Shown in pieces: positions 50,622-60,124 of a stretch of DNA of 64,000 nt. Location of the stretch: contig NZ_JBLAVB010000004.1 of the NCBI RefSeq assembly GCF_047263945.1, forward strand, positions 186,001-250,000. The letters are read 5' to 3'. The notes beneath the pieces were generated by a model. That model ran no database searches. It was not told the origin of the DNA and saw only the letters and a list, made by a program, of their open reading frames with translations. The DNA is from Rhodospirillum sp047263945. GTDB lineage: Bacteria > Pseudomonadota > Alphaproteobacteria > Rhodospirillales > Rhodospirillaceae. The position numbers and the translations under genes are program-made. Numbering within the stretch: position 1 is the stretch's first letter; each line of letters begins with the position of its first letter.

Positions 50622-50650
50622 AACCGCCCCCTCCTGCGAACAGAGGTGAC

Positions 50651-51343
50651 ATGCGCTTGACCATCACAAACCTGCTGGGACCGGTGATGCTGGTCTTCGC
50701 CCTGGCTGCGGTCGGATGGGCTCGCTTCGCGCCCCAAACCCATTTGGCTGCCGTTCCTTTGTGGCTTCTGAGCGAAGGGTTGGCCCCGGTACGCCTGTTG
50801 CCCCTCATCGGTCTGGGCGGAGCCTTGGCCCTTGTCGGCCTCCCTTGCCGTATTGGCAGCGGCCTGCTGCTCGTTGGCGGGCTCATTGCCGGAAGCCACA
50901 GCTCCTCCGCCCTTTTCCACGTTTTGGATGCACTCCCGGGTCGATCCGGGGGGTTCCCCTTGTTGGGCCCCCTCTCTCTTCTCGCAGCAGGTTTGGCGCT
51001 CCTCTCCCCAAGGGCGACCCGGCCTCTCTTGACCCTCCTCGCAGCGGCGGTATTGGGGGGCTCCATGGCCCTTGCCATCCAGTATTTGGCACCGGCGCGG
51101 GCCTTGGACTGGAGTGCATCCTTCGGCGGTCTCGCTGCGGTCTGGATTATCGCCGCTGTTGCTTTGACGGTCGCGGCCTTTCACCGGCCCTGGTTCGACA
51201 TCGCCCTGCGTATCATCGGCAGTTGGTTGCTGGCGGCCGGCCTTCTCTACGGTGGGGCCTCATTGGTTCCCAAGCCCGAACAGCCCCCGCTCCCGCCAAA
51301 CCTTCTCCCTGCTCCCATCCCCCCGGTCCGGGATATCCCATAA
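50651..51343 (+). CDS. Uncharacterised polytopic membrane protein
   Basis: I do not recognise this protein. It has 230 residues and about seven hydrophobic segments, starting LLGPVMLVFALAAVGWARF, and then a proline-rich cytoplasmic or periplasmic tail (PKPEQPPLPPNLLPAPIPP). No conserved charged residues within helices suggest a catalytic site. AGAGGT lies just upstream of the ATG, and base composition is coding-like, so the gene is probably real. It follows a repeat element and precedes a TauE/SafE-type carrier on the same strand, with a 390-base gap that holds another repeat. Confidence 0.65.
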   Translation: MRLTITNLLGPVMLVFALAAVGWARFAPQTHLAAVPLWLLSEGLAPVRLLPLIGLGGALALVGLPCRIGSGLLLVGGLIAGSHSSSALFHVLDALPGRSGGFPLLGPLSLLAAGLALLSPRATRPLLTLLAAAVLGGSMALAIQYLAPARALDWSASFGGLAAVWIIAAVALTVAAFHRPWFDIALRIIGSWLLAAGLLYGGASLVPKPEQPPLPPNLLPAPIPPVRDIP

Positions 51344-51735
51344 GGGACCGGTCTGCTCACGCCACTGGCAGAGCCATAAGCCCCCTACCAAGGCCGATGA
51401 CGTGATCGATACCCCCCCATGGTACACGACAGGGGGTGTTTTCCCGTCACGGGGCTTTGCCCCGTCCCCCACTGGGGCCGAAAGGCCCCAGACCCCAGGC
51501 CAAAAAACACGAGCCACTGCCGTTTACCCCGAGCGATCCCGGACAGCGGTACAAACGACAGAGCGAACATCACCCTTTTCCAACAGATCTCCGATAGGCT
51601 ATCCAAGTGACGGATTGAAACCTGTCATAAGGGGAGAGGAAGCCCCCCACAGGCCCCATCAAACGCATGAGCCATGTCCGCCCATCCTGACCGGGAGGGC
51701 GCCAGGGCCCTGGCCACAACGGACGAGACCATTCG
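51344..51735. other. Gene-free stretch with GC-rich repeat
   Basis: No gene is supported. The block at 51446-51500 repeats the sequence at 14583-14638, and here it is framed by GTGTTTT and AAAACAC arms (51436 and 51503). The rest holds the upstream region of the TauE-type gene. Confidence 0.5.
51446..51500. repeat. GC-rich hairpin repeat, copy 2
   Basis: GTCACGGGGCTTTGCCCCGT is followed by CTGGGGCCGAAAGGCCCCAG and ACCCCAGGC, nearly the same as at 14583-14638. Two stems form. The flanking GTGTTTT/AAAACAC arms add an outer stem, and the final A run could act as a U tract on the minus strand. Confidence 0.7.
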
Positions 51736-52560
51736 ATGCAAACTCCCACGCTCCTGATTGAATTGTTTGTTGCCATGGCAGCGATTGGAGCCTTTGCCGG
51801 GGTTCTTGCCGGCCTTCTCGGCGTGGGAGGTGGCATCGTTCTTGTTCCAGCGTTTTTCTTCGCCTTCCAGACCCTCGGCTACGACGGTCCCCAGGTAATG
51901 CAGGTCTGCCTCGCGACATCCCTCGCAACCATTATCGTGACTTCGGTGCGCTCCGTTCTCGCCCATCACCGCAAGGGAGCGGTGGATTGGGACGTGCTGA
52001 AGGGCTGGGCGCCGGGCATCGTCCTGGGTGCAATCCTGGGGGTCCTGGTGGCCTCCGCCCTGCGCTCCGCCACCCTGCAGATGGTGTTCGGATGCCTCGC
52101 GCTCGCCATCGGCCTATACATGCTCCTGGGCCGGGGCCATTGGCGCCTCGCCGAGGACATGCCCCGGGGTGTCCTCCGCCACCTGTATTCTCCGGTGATG
52201 GGGTTCCTGTCCGTTCTGATGGGGATTGGCGGCGGCAGCTTCGGCGTTCCATTCATGAGCCTGCATAACGTCCCGATCCACCGGGCCGTCGCCACCGCTG
52301 CGGGCTTTGGCGTCCTCATCGCCGTGCCCTCGGCGATCGGGTTCCTGTTCCTCCCGGTCGAGGCGGCCTCGCGCCCCCCCTATACGGTCGGAGCAATCAA
52401 CCTACCGGCCTTCGCCGTGATCATCGCCATGACCCTGTTGACCGCGCCCCTTGGCGTCAAATTGGCCCATGCACTGGATCCGAAACCCCTCAAACGCGTA
52501 TTCGGTGCCTTTCTGATCCTGGTTGCTCTCAATATGCTCCGCCGGGTCCTCTTGGGATAG
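51736..52560 (+). CDS. TauE/SafE (TSUP) family permease
   Basis: The product is 274 residues with eight membrane helices in two repeats. Each repeat has the glycine-rich signature: GVLAGLLGVGGGIVLVPAFF at about 20-39 and GFLSVLMGIGGGSFGVPFMS at about 155-174. Members export or import sulfite, sulfoacetate or other organosulfur anions. The substrate here is open. It stands alone; the direction of transport cannot be deduced. Confidence 0.92.
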   Translation: MQTPTLLIELFVAMAAIGAFAGVLAGLLGVGGGIVLVPAFFFAFQTLGYDGPQVMQVCLATSLATIIVTSVRSVLAHHRKGAVDWDVLKGWAPGIVLGAILGVLVASALRSATLQMVFGCLALAIGLYMLLGRGHWRLAEDMPRGVLRHLYSPVMGFLSVLMGIGGGSFGVPFMSLHNVPIHRAVATAAGFGVLIAVPSAIGFLFLPVEAASRPPYTVGAINLPAFAVIIAMTLLTAPLGVKLAHALDPKPLKRVFGAFLILVALNMLRRVLLG

Positions 52561-52612
52561 AGGGCCCGGCTGGGATAGGGGGGCCCGGCTGGGACAGGGG
52601 GACCCGGTGTTT
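52561..52612. repeat. Short GC-rich tandem repeat
   Basis: A GGCCCGGCTGGGATAGGGG-like unit of about 19 bases occurs 2.5 times right after the TauE-type gene. It may form weak hairpins and separates this gene from the convergent helicase gene. Confidence 0.65.
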
Positions 52613-52671
52613 GGATAAGGTGGGGTCGCTTGACAAGAGTCCCCATCAGACGCCCCCAGGGATCCGGACGT

Positions 52672-54747
52672 TTACCCCTTGCGCTTCTTGCTCTTGCTCG
52701 ATTTCCCGGCCATCGGGCTTTTGCTCTTGCCCCAAGGCTTCGTAGCGGTCGGCTTTGCCTTGGCCCAGCCCTTGCCTTTCTCGCCCGCATCCTTCTTGCG
52801 TGCTTCTGGCTTCCGCGCTTCCGGTTGGCCTGCGTCCTGTTTGCGCCCCTCTGTCTTATGGACGCGGTTCTCGGCAAAACGCGGCTTGCGCTCCGGACGG
52901 GGCTGGCGGGTCTGCTCCGGCTGATGCGGCGGAGCGCTGGCAGCCTCGGCCTCCATAGCGGCGGCGCGAGCCGTGTTCCATGCCGGAGAGGGGCTCTCTT
53001 CTTTCCCGCGACCCTGCGGCCGACCCTCCGCGCGCGGTCGGCGGGGTGCCGCGGCGGCATCGTCCTTGGAGGCAGGACCCTTAGAGGCCGGAACCCTGGC
53101 AGGCGGCGTATCGCCCAGGAGATCAATGCGTCCCTCGGGGCGCGGTGTCTGCCTCAAGGCCTCTTGGAAATGCTCGGAGACGCTGCCAGCGACCTCAAAG
53201 ACGGTGTCGCGTGGTTGGATACGGATCTCGCCAATCTCGGTCTTGGCGATGCGTCCCTGACGGCAGATCAAGGGAATCAACCAGCGCGGATCGGCGTTCT
53301 TTTCCCGCCCGATGTTCAGGCGAAACCACACCGTCGGCCCCAGATCCCGTGGATTGGCGCGAGGGGGGCGGTCCGACCGCTCGGAGCGGTCCCCACGCTC
53401 CCGGCGCTCACTCCGCTCGACGCGCGGCGGTGGCTCGCCCGGATCAAAGACTTCCTCGGCAGAGGGAAGCTGAGCGCTGTAGAGACGCACCAGGGCCAGA
53501 GCCAAATCCTCGGCCGGGCGTTCAGCCAAAAGAGCCTGTACGATGGAGCGCTCCTCATCCGAAGGGACCTCCGTCAGCGCCGGGTGGGTCAGCAGGCGCT
53601 GACGATCCATGTCCCGGACATCCTCGATGGTCGGGGCAGCGGTCCATTCCACGGAAATTCCCGCCTCTGCAAGCAACCCTTGGACCCGACGGCGCCGGGA
53701 TACTGGCGCCAGCATCACACTGACCCCCTTGCGCCCGGCGCGGCCCGTGCGGCCGGAGCGGTGCTGAAGGGTTTGGGCGGTACGCGGCAATTCGGCATGA
53801 ATAACCAGATCGAGGCTCGGCAGGTCGATGCCCCGGGCCGCCACATCTGTGGCGACACAAACCCGCGCCCGACCGTCGCGCAGAGCCTGAAGGGCATGGT
53901 TCCGCTCGCCCTGGCTCAGCTCACCCGACAGGGCCACCACGCCAAAGCCGCGCTCCATCAGGCTGGCTTGCAGATGGCGCACGGACTCGCGGGTGGCGCA
54001 GAAAACCATGGAGGTCGGCGCATCGACATAGCGCAATAAGTTAACCACCGTATGTTCGATATCGGTGGGGGCAACCCGGACCACCCGGTGCTCGATATCG
54101 GCATGTCCCGACGCCCCGCCTGTCAGGGCGATGCGCATGGCATCTTTCTGATAACGGGCGGCAAGCTTGAGGATCGCGGGCGGCAGTGTCGCGGAAAACA
54201 AGAGGGTGCGACGCCCGACGGGGGTCGTGTCGAGGAGGAAATCGATATCCTCGGAAAAGCCGAGATCGAGCATCTCGTCGGCCTCATCCAGCACCACGAC
54301 CCGCATGGCCTCGGAGCGCAGGGCGCCCCGCTCCAGGTGATCACGCAGACGGCCAGGGGTGCCGACAACGATATGAGCGCCGCGAGCCAGGGCGCGGGCC
54401 TCGGCGCGCGGATCCATGCCACCAACGCAGGCCACCACCGTAGCCCCTGCCTGACGATAGAGCCAAGCCAACTCATCATGGACCTGGAGCGCCAATTCAC
54501 GGGTGGGGGCGATAATCAGAGCCAGCGGTGCGTCAGCCTCGTCGAAGCGTTCAGCACCAGCCAGCAGGGTGTCGGTGATCGCCAGACCATAGGCGACAGT
54601 CTTACCCGAACCTGTTTGCGCCGAGACCAAAAGGTCGCGTCCCAGGGTCTCGGGGTCGATGACCGCCGATTGCACGGCGGTGAGGTCAGTGTAGCCCCGC
54701 TCTGCAAGGGCACGGGCGAAAGGATCTGTGGTGGACAGGAGGTCCAT
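52672..54747 (-). CDS. DEAD-box RNA helicase with DbpA-type RNA-binding domain and basic tail
   Basis: The product is 691 residues. Helicase motifs appear in order: Q motif GYTDLTAVQSAVI, motif I AQTGSGKT, Ia PTRELALQ, II VLDEADEMLD, III SATLP, and VI HRSGRTGRAGRKG. After the second RecA domain lies a DbpA-like RRM fold (WFRLNIGREKNADPRWLIPL). The last 150 residues are highly basic and rich in Lys, Arg and Pro, ending in KSSKSKKRKG, suited to nonspecific RNA binding. The family unwinds rRNA or structured mRNA, often in cold or ribosome assembly. It is monocistronic, upstream of the tRNA gene region. Confidence 0.94.
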   Translation of the reverse strand: MDLLSTTDPFARALAERGYTDLTAVQSAVIDPETLGRDLLVSAQTGSGKTVAYGLAITDTLLAGAERFDEADAPLALIIAPTRELALQVHDELAWLYRQAGATVVACVGGMDPRAEARALARGAHIVVGTPGRLRDHLERGALRSEAMRVVVLDEADEMLDLGFSEDIDFLLDTTPVGRRTLLFSATLPPAILKLAARYQKDAMRIALTGGASGHADIEHRVVRVAPTDIEHTVVNLLRYVDAPTSMVFCATRESVRHLQASLMERGFGVVALSGELSQGERNHALQALRDGRARVCVATDVAARGIDLPSLDLVIHAELPRTAQTLQHRSGRTGRAGRKGVSVMLAPVSRRRRVQGLLAEAGISVEWTAAPTIEDVRDMDRQRLLTHPALTEVPSDEERSIVQALLAERPAEDLALALVRLYSAQLPSAEEVFDPGEPPPRVERSERRERGDRSERSDRPPRANPRDLGPTVWFRLNIGREKNADPRWLIPLICRQGRIAKTEIGEIRIQPRDTVFEVAGSVSEHFQEALRQTPRPEGRIDLLGDTPPARVPASKGPASKDDAAAAPRRPRAEGRPQGRGKEESPSPAWNTARAAAMEAEAASAPPHQPEQTRQPRPERKPRFAENRVHKTEGRKQDAGQPEARKPEARKKDAGEKGKGWAKAKPTATKPWGKSKSPMAGKSSKSKKRKG

Positions 54748-54968
54748 GGCGGGCGTTACTTTGACAACAGAGGATCAGAGAGAGGTTCCCGAAAAAACAA
54801 GCCCTCGGTTCGTAACGGCGTCTTATCGGAAATCGGGGTCGCACAAGGCCATAAGCCTTAAATCCGCGCGTTATGTCGCACGTGAGCACATCATGCTCTC
54901 GTGATTTGATTTAGAGCATTCCCTGCGAACACCGATACTCAGGCGCTACCAAGCGAGGGATCGGCAAC

Positions 54969-55000
54969 GAAAAAGGGGTTGCGACATCTCTCGCAACCCC
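54969..55000 (-). terminator. Rho-independent terminator of tRNA-Lys
   Basis: On the minus strand, GGGGTTGCGA-GAGATG-TCGCAACCCC is a perfect 10-bp stem followed by TTTTT. It starts 11 bases after the tRNA 3' end. Confidence 0.9.
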
Positions 55001-55010
55001 TTGATCGAAT

Positions 55011-55086
<76 letters not shown>

Positions 55087-55298
55087 CGGGGTGGTTCGGA
55101 AGGATCCGTTCCGGGTCCCGCCTGAGTGGTTCGTGTGAGCCTCTCGTCGTCGGGAGGCCGGTTTATAACCCTGAGCTTTCGACTTGTGAAGCCCTTTTTT
55201 CACATCACCGACGAAATTTTCTCTGACCCCTCAAAAGCCTCATGTTCATCGCCCCGACAAGACGGAGCCCAGCCCCACCCCATTCGAACATCGATCCA

Positions 55299-56462
55299 TC
55301 AATCGTCGTAACTGCCCCGACGTCCCATCTGAATATCCCGGTGTACAAAGACACAAAGCAGCAGCCCAAAGCCCAAAAGCAGGGTGAGCATGGCCGTGCC
55401 GCCGTAGCTGATCAGCGGCAAGGGAACCCCCACAACCGGAATCAAACCCATCACCATAGCGATGTTAATGAAGACATACAGGAAGAAGGTCATCGTTACC
55501 CCCATGGCCACCAAACGCCCAAATTGGTGGCGACAGCGGAAGGTGATGGCGAACCCATAGATGATCAAAACCACATAAAGGGACAGGAGAACCAAGCCCC
55601 CCACCATGCCGAACTCCTCGGCCATCATGGTGAAGATGAAGTCGGTCTGCTTCTCCGGCAAGAAGTTCAAATGAGCCTGTGTGCCTGCCATGAAGCCCTT
55701 TCCGAACATCCCCCCCGAGCCCAAAGCAATCTTGGACTGCAGGATATGATATCCTGCCCCCAGAGGGTCACGCTCCGGGTTCAGAAAGGTCAAGACCCGG
55801 TTCTTCTGATAGCCATGCAAAAATTGCCAAGCAACAGGTATAGCCGCCAGCCCCCCCCCCAGAAGCAATCCGAAAATCCAGAGGCGGACTCCGACCAACC
55901 AGGCTATGGCTCCCGACCCCGCCGCAAGCATCAGCGCCGTGCCCAGATCCGGCTGACGCAACACCAGGCCGAAGGGCACTAGGACGAGCAGAACCGGTGG
56001 TATCAGGAAGGACATGCGCCGGGCATCCTCCAGATCCGCACCATGGAAATAGCGGGCCAGCGCCAGCACCAAGGCCAACTTCATCAACTCAGATGGTTGG
56101 AGCTGGAAAAAGCCCAGGTCAATCCAACGTTGGGCTCCCATACCGATGGTGCCCTTGATCTCCACCGCCACCAGAAGAACCAACATCACCCCGTAAAAAG
56201 CATAGGCATAACGCATCCAGAAACGAATGTCGGTCAGGGCTACGGCCAACATCAGCGCGATACCGACGGCAAACCGCGTGGCCTGACGGCTGGCCCAGGG
56301 GTCCCAGGAGCCGTTGGCTGCAGAATACAGCATTCCTAAGCCAATGCTGCCAACCACCAGGATCACCAGGACCAGAGACCAACTCACCTGCCACAGCTTC
56401 TCTCCCAGGGACATCTCGCCCCGACGCAGGCGCGCGCTTGTGAATTCATTGCCCAGCATCAT
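55299..56462 (-). CDS. rodA: Rod-shape peptidoglycan glycosyltransferase RodA
   Basis: The product is a 387-residue SEDS-family inner-membrane protein with ten helices. It polymerises lipid II glycan strands together with PBP2 in the elongasome. Family motifs include QRWIDLGFFQLQPSELMKLA, RQPDLGTALMLA, FLPEKQTDFIFTMMAEEFG and VVGVPLPLISYGGTAML. Its start overlaps the mrdA stop by four bases (ATGA). The N-terminus has an extra 15 cytoplasmic residues before the first helix. Confidence 0.96.
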   Translation of the reverse strand: MMLGNEFTSARLRRGEMSLGEKLWQVSWSLVLVILVVGSIGLGMLYSAANGSWDPWASRQATRFAVGIALMLAVALTDIRFWMRYAYAFYGVMLVLLVAVEIKGTIGMGAQRWIDLGFFQLQPSELMKLALVLALARYFHGADLEDARRMSFLIPPVLLVLVPFGLVLRQPDLGTALMLAAGSGAIAWLVGVRLWIFGLLLGGGLAAIPVAWQFLHGYQKNRVLTFLNPERDPLGAGYHILQSKIALGSGGMFGKGFMAGTQAHLNFLPEKQTDFIFTMMAEEFGMVGGLVLLSLYVVLIIYGFAITFRCRHQFGRLVAMGVTMTFFLYVFINIAMVMGLIPVVGVPLPLISYGGTAMLTLLLGFGLLLCVFVHRDIQMGRRGSYDD

Positions 56463-58531
56463 AGGGGAGTCCCCTCCCCAATCGGGGGAATGGTTGTCTC
56501 GTCGTCATCGTCAAGAAAATCGGGAGGGAGCGGAGGACCATAGGGTTGAGAAACCATATCAGCCGTGGCGTGGGCTTCCTCCAACAGGGCCCGCAGCTCC
56601 GGTTCAAGGTCCTCAATGCGGGGTTCCTCCCCCGGGCGCTTGCGAGCAGGGTCCAGGCGCAGGGTTTCAAGCATGATATCCCGGGCTACGGGAGCTGCCG
56701 CACTGGAGCCACCGCCCCCATGCTCCACACAAACGGAAAGGGCATAGCGAGGCGAAGCCTCCGGTGCATAACATACGAAGAGCGCATGGTTGCGCAGTTC
56801 CCAGGGCAATTGATCCTCGCGACGAATGCCCGTCTCCCGTTCTCGCATGGTAATGCGTCGCACTTGGGTGGTTCCCGTCTTGCCTGACAGTCGCCAGCCC
56901 TCAACGTGAATACCATGGCGTCTTGCTGTTCCCCGGGGACCATTCGACACCGCGAACATCCCCCGTCGCACGGCATCCAGATGGGCCTTGGACACACCAA
57001 TGCTGGGCGGCGGCTCTGCTCCTTGCAGACCCGCTGCGTTGGCGTCCAAAAAGCCCTGTTCGCTCGGTGAGGGCGCCATACGAGACAGGATCGGCTGCAC
57101 CTGGAGTCCCCCGTTGGCAATGCGGGCTGCCATCACCGCCAATTGCAAGGGTGTCGACAGCACATAGCCCTGGCCGATCCCCGCCACCAAGGTTTCGCCC
57201 TGGTGCCAGCTCTCTCCCAAGGTCGCTGCCTTCCAGGCCCGGCTGGGCATCAAGCCGGGACGTTCTCCGGGAAGGCCCACATTGAGAATTTCGCCCACAC
57301 CGAACCGCTTCGCCATGTCCGAAATGCGATCAATGCCGCAACGCTTGGCGACTTCGTAAAAATAGACATCACAGGATTGGGCCAGGGCGTTTTCCAGGTT
57401 CATGGTGCCGTGCCCCCCGCGCTTCCAGCAATGGAAGCGGTGTCCCCCCAGTTCGGTATGACCGGGGCAGAAGACCGTCTGATTTTCCTGAATAACACCG
57501 CTTTCCAGCCCCGCAAGGGCGACAACCATCTTGAAAGTCGATCCCGGGGAGTACTGACCAGAGATAGCCTTATTGGTCAGGGGCGACCGTGGATTGCGGA
57601 CCAAGTCCTTCCACTCATTATTGGACAGGCCTCGGGTAAAGGCATTGGGATCGAAGGCCGGCATGGAGGCCATGGCCAGAATTTCGCCCGTGTGGATGTC
57701 GATCACCACCGCCGAGGCGCTTTCCCCCGATAGCCGTCGGGAGGCGAAATCCTGCAGGCGCATGTCGATGGTCAAAGGCACTTCCGCTCCGGGGCGGGCC
57801 TCCTCGGTGGTCTGCTCATCGATCACCCGCCCAAGGGCGTTCACCTCTACCTGACTGGTCCCCCCATGGCCTCGCAAGGCCAGATCATAGACCTTTTCGA
57901 TCCCCTGCTTGCCGATGCGGAACCCCGGAAGTTCCAGAAGGGGATCATCCCCCAACTCTTCCTCGGATACGCTGGACACATAGCCCAACAGGTGAGCGGC
58001 CTTCTCCTCATAGGGATAAAAGCGGGTCAGTCCCTCGTCGATGGTAATACCCGGCAGGTCAAGCTTATTGACCTGAATGGAGGCCATTTCCTCCCAAGTC
58101 AGATTTTCGCGAATGGTCACGGGAACGAAGCTTCGGCGCCGCTTCAATTCCCGCTGTACCCGAGCGCGGTCATATTCGGACAAGGAAGCAATACGGCCCA
58201 AGGCATCCAGCGTATGGGCCACCGCAGCCTCCCGCTCTGCCGCCGAGCGGACATGGCGCAGAATGTCCTCTCCTATGATGCTGACCCGGTAGTTTTGCCG
58301 ATTCACGGCCAGGGGAACACCGAACCGATCAACAATCTCCCCCCTTGGGGGAGGCAGGAGACGCAGGTTGAAGCGGTTTTCCTCCGCCAGAGTTTTATAG
58401 CGATCAGATTCGACGACCTGCAGGTAATACATACGCGCCACCAGAGCTCCCACCAGGGTGGCCTGGAATCCACCGAGCACTGCCGCCCGGCGGGTGAACA
58501 TCTTCGCCCGGTCTCCGTCACGCTGTTTCAT
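56459..58531 (-). CDS. mrdA: Penicillin-binding protein 2 (peptidoglycan transpeptidase)
   Basis: The product is 690 residues. A single N-terminal membrane anchor at about 16-36 is followed by the PBP dimer domain (about 60-230) and the transpeptidase domain. The active-site motifs are SxxK in YSPGSTFKMV, the SxN-equivalent SCD in LAQSCDVYF, and KTG in LSGKTGTTQ. It crosslinks the glycan strands made by RodA. It is coupled to rodA and immediately follows mreD. The acidic, threonine-rich tail (about 670-690) is common. Confidence 0.96.
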   Translation of the reverse strand: MKQRDGDRAKMFTRRAAVLGGFQATLVGALVARMYYLQVVESDRYKTLAEENRFNLRLLPPPRGEIVDRFGVPLAVNRQNYRVSIIGEDILRHVRSAAEREAAVAHTLDALGRIASLSEYDRARVQRELKRRRSFVPVTIRENLTWEEMASIQVNKLDLPGITIDEGLTRFYPYEEKAAHLLGYVSSVSEEELGDDPLLELPGFRIGKQGIEKVYDLALRGHGGTSQVEVNALGRVIDEQTTEEARPGAEVPLTIDMRLQDFASRRLSGESASAVVIDIHTGEILAMASMPAFDPNAFTRGLSNNEWKDLVRNPRSPLTNKAISGQYSPGSTFKMVVALAGLESGVIQENQTVFCPGHTELGGHRFHCWKRGGHGTMNLENALAQSCDVYFYEVAKRCGIDRISDMAKRFGVGEILNVGLPGERPGLMPSRAWKAATLGESWHQGETLVAGIGQGYVLSTPLQLAVMAARIANGGLQVQPILSRMAPSPSEQGFLDANAAGLQGAEPPPSIGVSKAHLDAVRRGMFAVSNGPRGTARRHGIHVEGWRLSGKTGTTQVRRITMRERETGIRREDQLPWELRNHALFVCYAPEASPRYALSVCVEHGGGGSSAAAPVARDIMLETLRLDPARKRPGEEPRIEDLEPELRALLEEAHATADMVSQPYGPPLPPDFLDDDDETTIPPIGEGTPL

Positions 58532-59086
58532 CTAGATCTCCCGGAAGAACATGGCCTGAACCCTCCCGAACAACCAAGCGAAGGGGGGATAGACCGTCAG
58601 CGTGAAGAGGTAACTGAAAAACAAGGCTGTCATATCCACAAAAGTCCCATAAATCGCCGAGACAGCCAGCCATTTAACCAACGCAGCTCCCGCAGCCACC
58701 AGCGAGAAAGCCCACCAACTCACCATGAAGGGCTTACCCAGGAAAAACTTGTACTGACTGGCAACGACCACCTGAGTCAGCAAAAGCACCAGAGCCCCCA
58801 CGCCCAGAGGAGCCCCCGTCAGGCTATCTTCGATCATGCCCAACAGGAAAGCCGTGCCATACCCCATCACGTCGGGTCGAGAAACAGCCCAGTAATAGAC
58901 GCTGATTAGGGCAATCATAGGGGCGATATGGACGAAACCGGGAAGGCGGGAGGGCGCAACACTCATCAACAAAAGAACAAGGGTCAAACCGCCGGGTACC
59001 AGCCGACGGAGGACCACATCCAGCCTTTGCCAAATGGTGGGCCGCAGGGGATCATATCCGCCATTCAAGCCGCTGCGTCGCGCCAT
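58532..59086 (-). CDS. mreD: Rod shape-determining protein MreD
   Basis: The product is a 184-residue membrane protein with five or six helices and is slightly longer than usual at its N-terminus. The family pattern (GFVHIAPMIALISVYYWAVS, GMIEDSLTGAPLGVGALVLL) is clear. It connects MreC and MreB with the synthases. It lies directly before mrdA without a gap. Confidence 0.93.
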   Translation of the reverse strand: MARRSGLNGGYDPLRPTIWQRLDVVLRRLVPGGLTLVLLLMSVAPSRLPGFVHIAPMIALISVYYWAVSRPDVMGYGTAFLLGMIEDSLTGAPLGVGALVLLLTQVVVASQYKFFLGKPFMVSWWAFSLVAAGAALVKWLAVSAIYGTFVDMTALFFSYLFTLTVYPPFAWLFGRVQAMFFREI

Positions 59087-59126
59087 GGGTCTTCCCTATC
59101 ACCCCCCAAGGAAGGGGTCCATGAGT

Positions 59127-59234
59127 TGCGGAATGAACAGGGGAAACCGGTTTTCCATTCTCATTCCACACGAACCATATGATTTAGATCACGATGAAAT
59201 TCGGTCGGACAGACCTATTTCCATCGTGATCTAG
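59127..59234. repeat. Family-2 double-hairpin element, copy b, inside the mre operon
   Basis: This copy is inverted relative to 40161-40275. It has GGAATGA facing TCATTCC, the core ACGAACCATATGATT and TAGATCACGATGAAAT facing ATTTCCATCGTGATCTA. Its right end CTAG supplies the TAG stop of mreC. It fills the gap between mreC and mreD and could reduce or process the downstream transcript. Confidence 0.82.
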
Positions 59235-60124
59235 TTCCCAGCGTCTTCGGGCAGGATACCGTTCAGGCCGAAATTGGCCACACGCACCACCTCTAAACGC
59301 TCCTGCTCAACGAACAGATCGACCCGGATGCCGCCTTTTTCATCCACGCTGGCCACCACGCCGATCGGAATCCCCGGTGGGAACACCCGGGCGTCCCCGC
59401 TCGTCACCACCCGGTCTCCGGGGGAAACCGCAGCCCGCTGCTTTTGGAAGCGCAATTGGGGCCGATCTTCGTTATCACCCGCCATAATGGCACGGACACG
59501 GCTTTCTTCCAGAAGAACGGGGATCCGACTGTTGATGTCGCTCAGCAGAAGGACACGCGACGCCCGTCGCCCCGCCTCGGCCACGGTTCCCACCAAACCT
59601 TCGCCGGAAATGACAGCCTGTCCTTTGCGAACTCCGTCCTTGGTTCCGGCCAACACGACCAGGGAACGGGCGAAGGTGCCCCCCGTATCGGCAACCACCC
59701 GAGCGGTGATGTAGCTGGCTTTGGGCTCTGGAACATAGCCGAGTTGTGCGCGGAGGGCTTCGTTTTCCGCCTCCAGATGGCGGGCCGCCGTCTGCCATCG
59801 CATCAAACGGGAATTTTCCTGCTCCAGCCGTTCATTTTCGGCCCGGATCGCCGCCAATTCCCGGAACGTGTCAAAAACCGCAGCGACGTTTTCCGCCGGT
59901 GTGGACATGAACTCCAGAACCGGGGCCGCAGCATCAATGACGGCCGCCCGCACCCGCTCGACCAGCACCGTATCCGCCTTACCCAACAGCATGAAAGCGA
60001 ATGCCACAGCGGCCAGCAACAAGAAAGCCGATTTCTGTACAAAGGCCCCAAGCGCGCTTAAGCGCGAGGAGGGTCCTGTCGGTTGCTTCACGAAAAGCTC
60101 TCCCTCAACGCCAGTTCCCATCAA
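59231..60124 (-). CDS. mreC: Rod shape-determining protein MreC
   Basis: The product is 297 residues. A membrane helix spans about 30-50, a coiled coil about 85-130 (AAIRAENERLEQENSRLMRW), and two beta-barrel domains follow, with GLVGTVAEAGRRASRVLLLS and GIPIGVVASVDEKGGIRV. It is periplasmic apart from its N-terminus and scaffolds the elongasome. The stop codon TAG is the end of a family-2 repeat, which suggests that the native C-terminus may have been changed by that insertion. Confidence 0.94.
   Translation of the reverse strand: MMGTGVEGELFVKQPTGPSSRLSALGAFVQKSAFLLLAAVAFAFMLLGKADTVLVERVRAAVIDAAAPVLEFMSTPAENVAAVFDTFRELAAIRAENERLEQENSRLMRWQTAARHLEAENEALRAQLGYVPEPKASYITARVVADTGGTFARSLVVLAGTKDGVRKGQAVISGEGLVGTVAEAGRRASRVLLLSDINSRIPVLLEESRVRAIMAGDNEDRPQLRFQKQRAAVSPGDRVVTSGDARVFPPGIPIGVVASVDEKGGIRVDLFVEQERLEVVRVANFGLNGILPEDAGN

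Noticed and set aside
52672..54039. Plus-strand frames opposite the helicase gene
   Set aside because: All helicase motifs read on the minus strand in order, and the plus-strand frames carry no domain.
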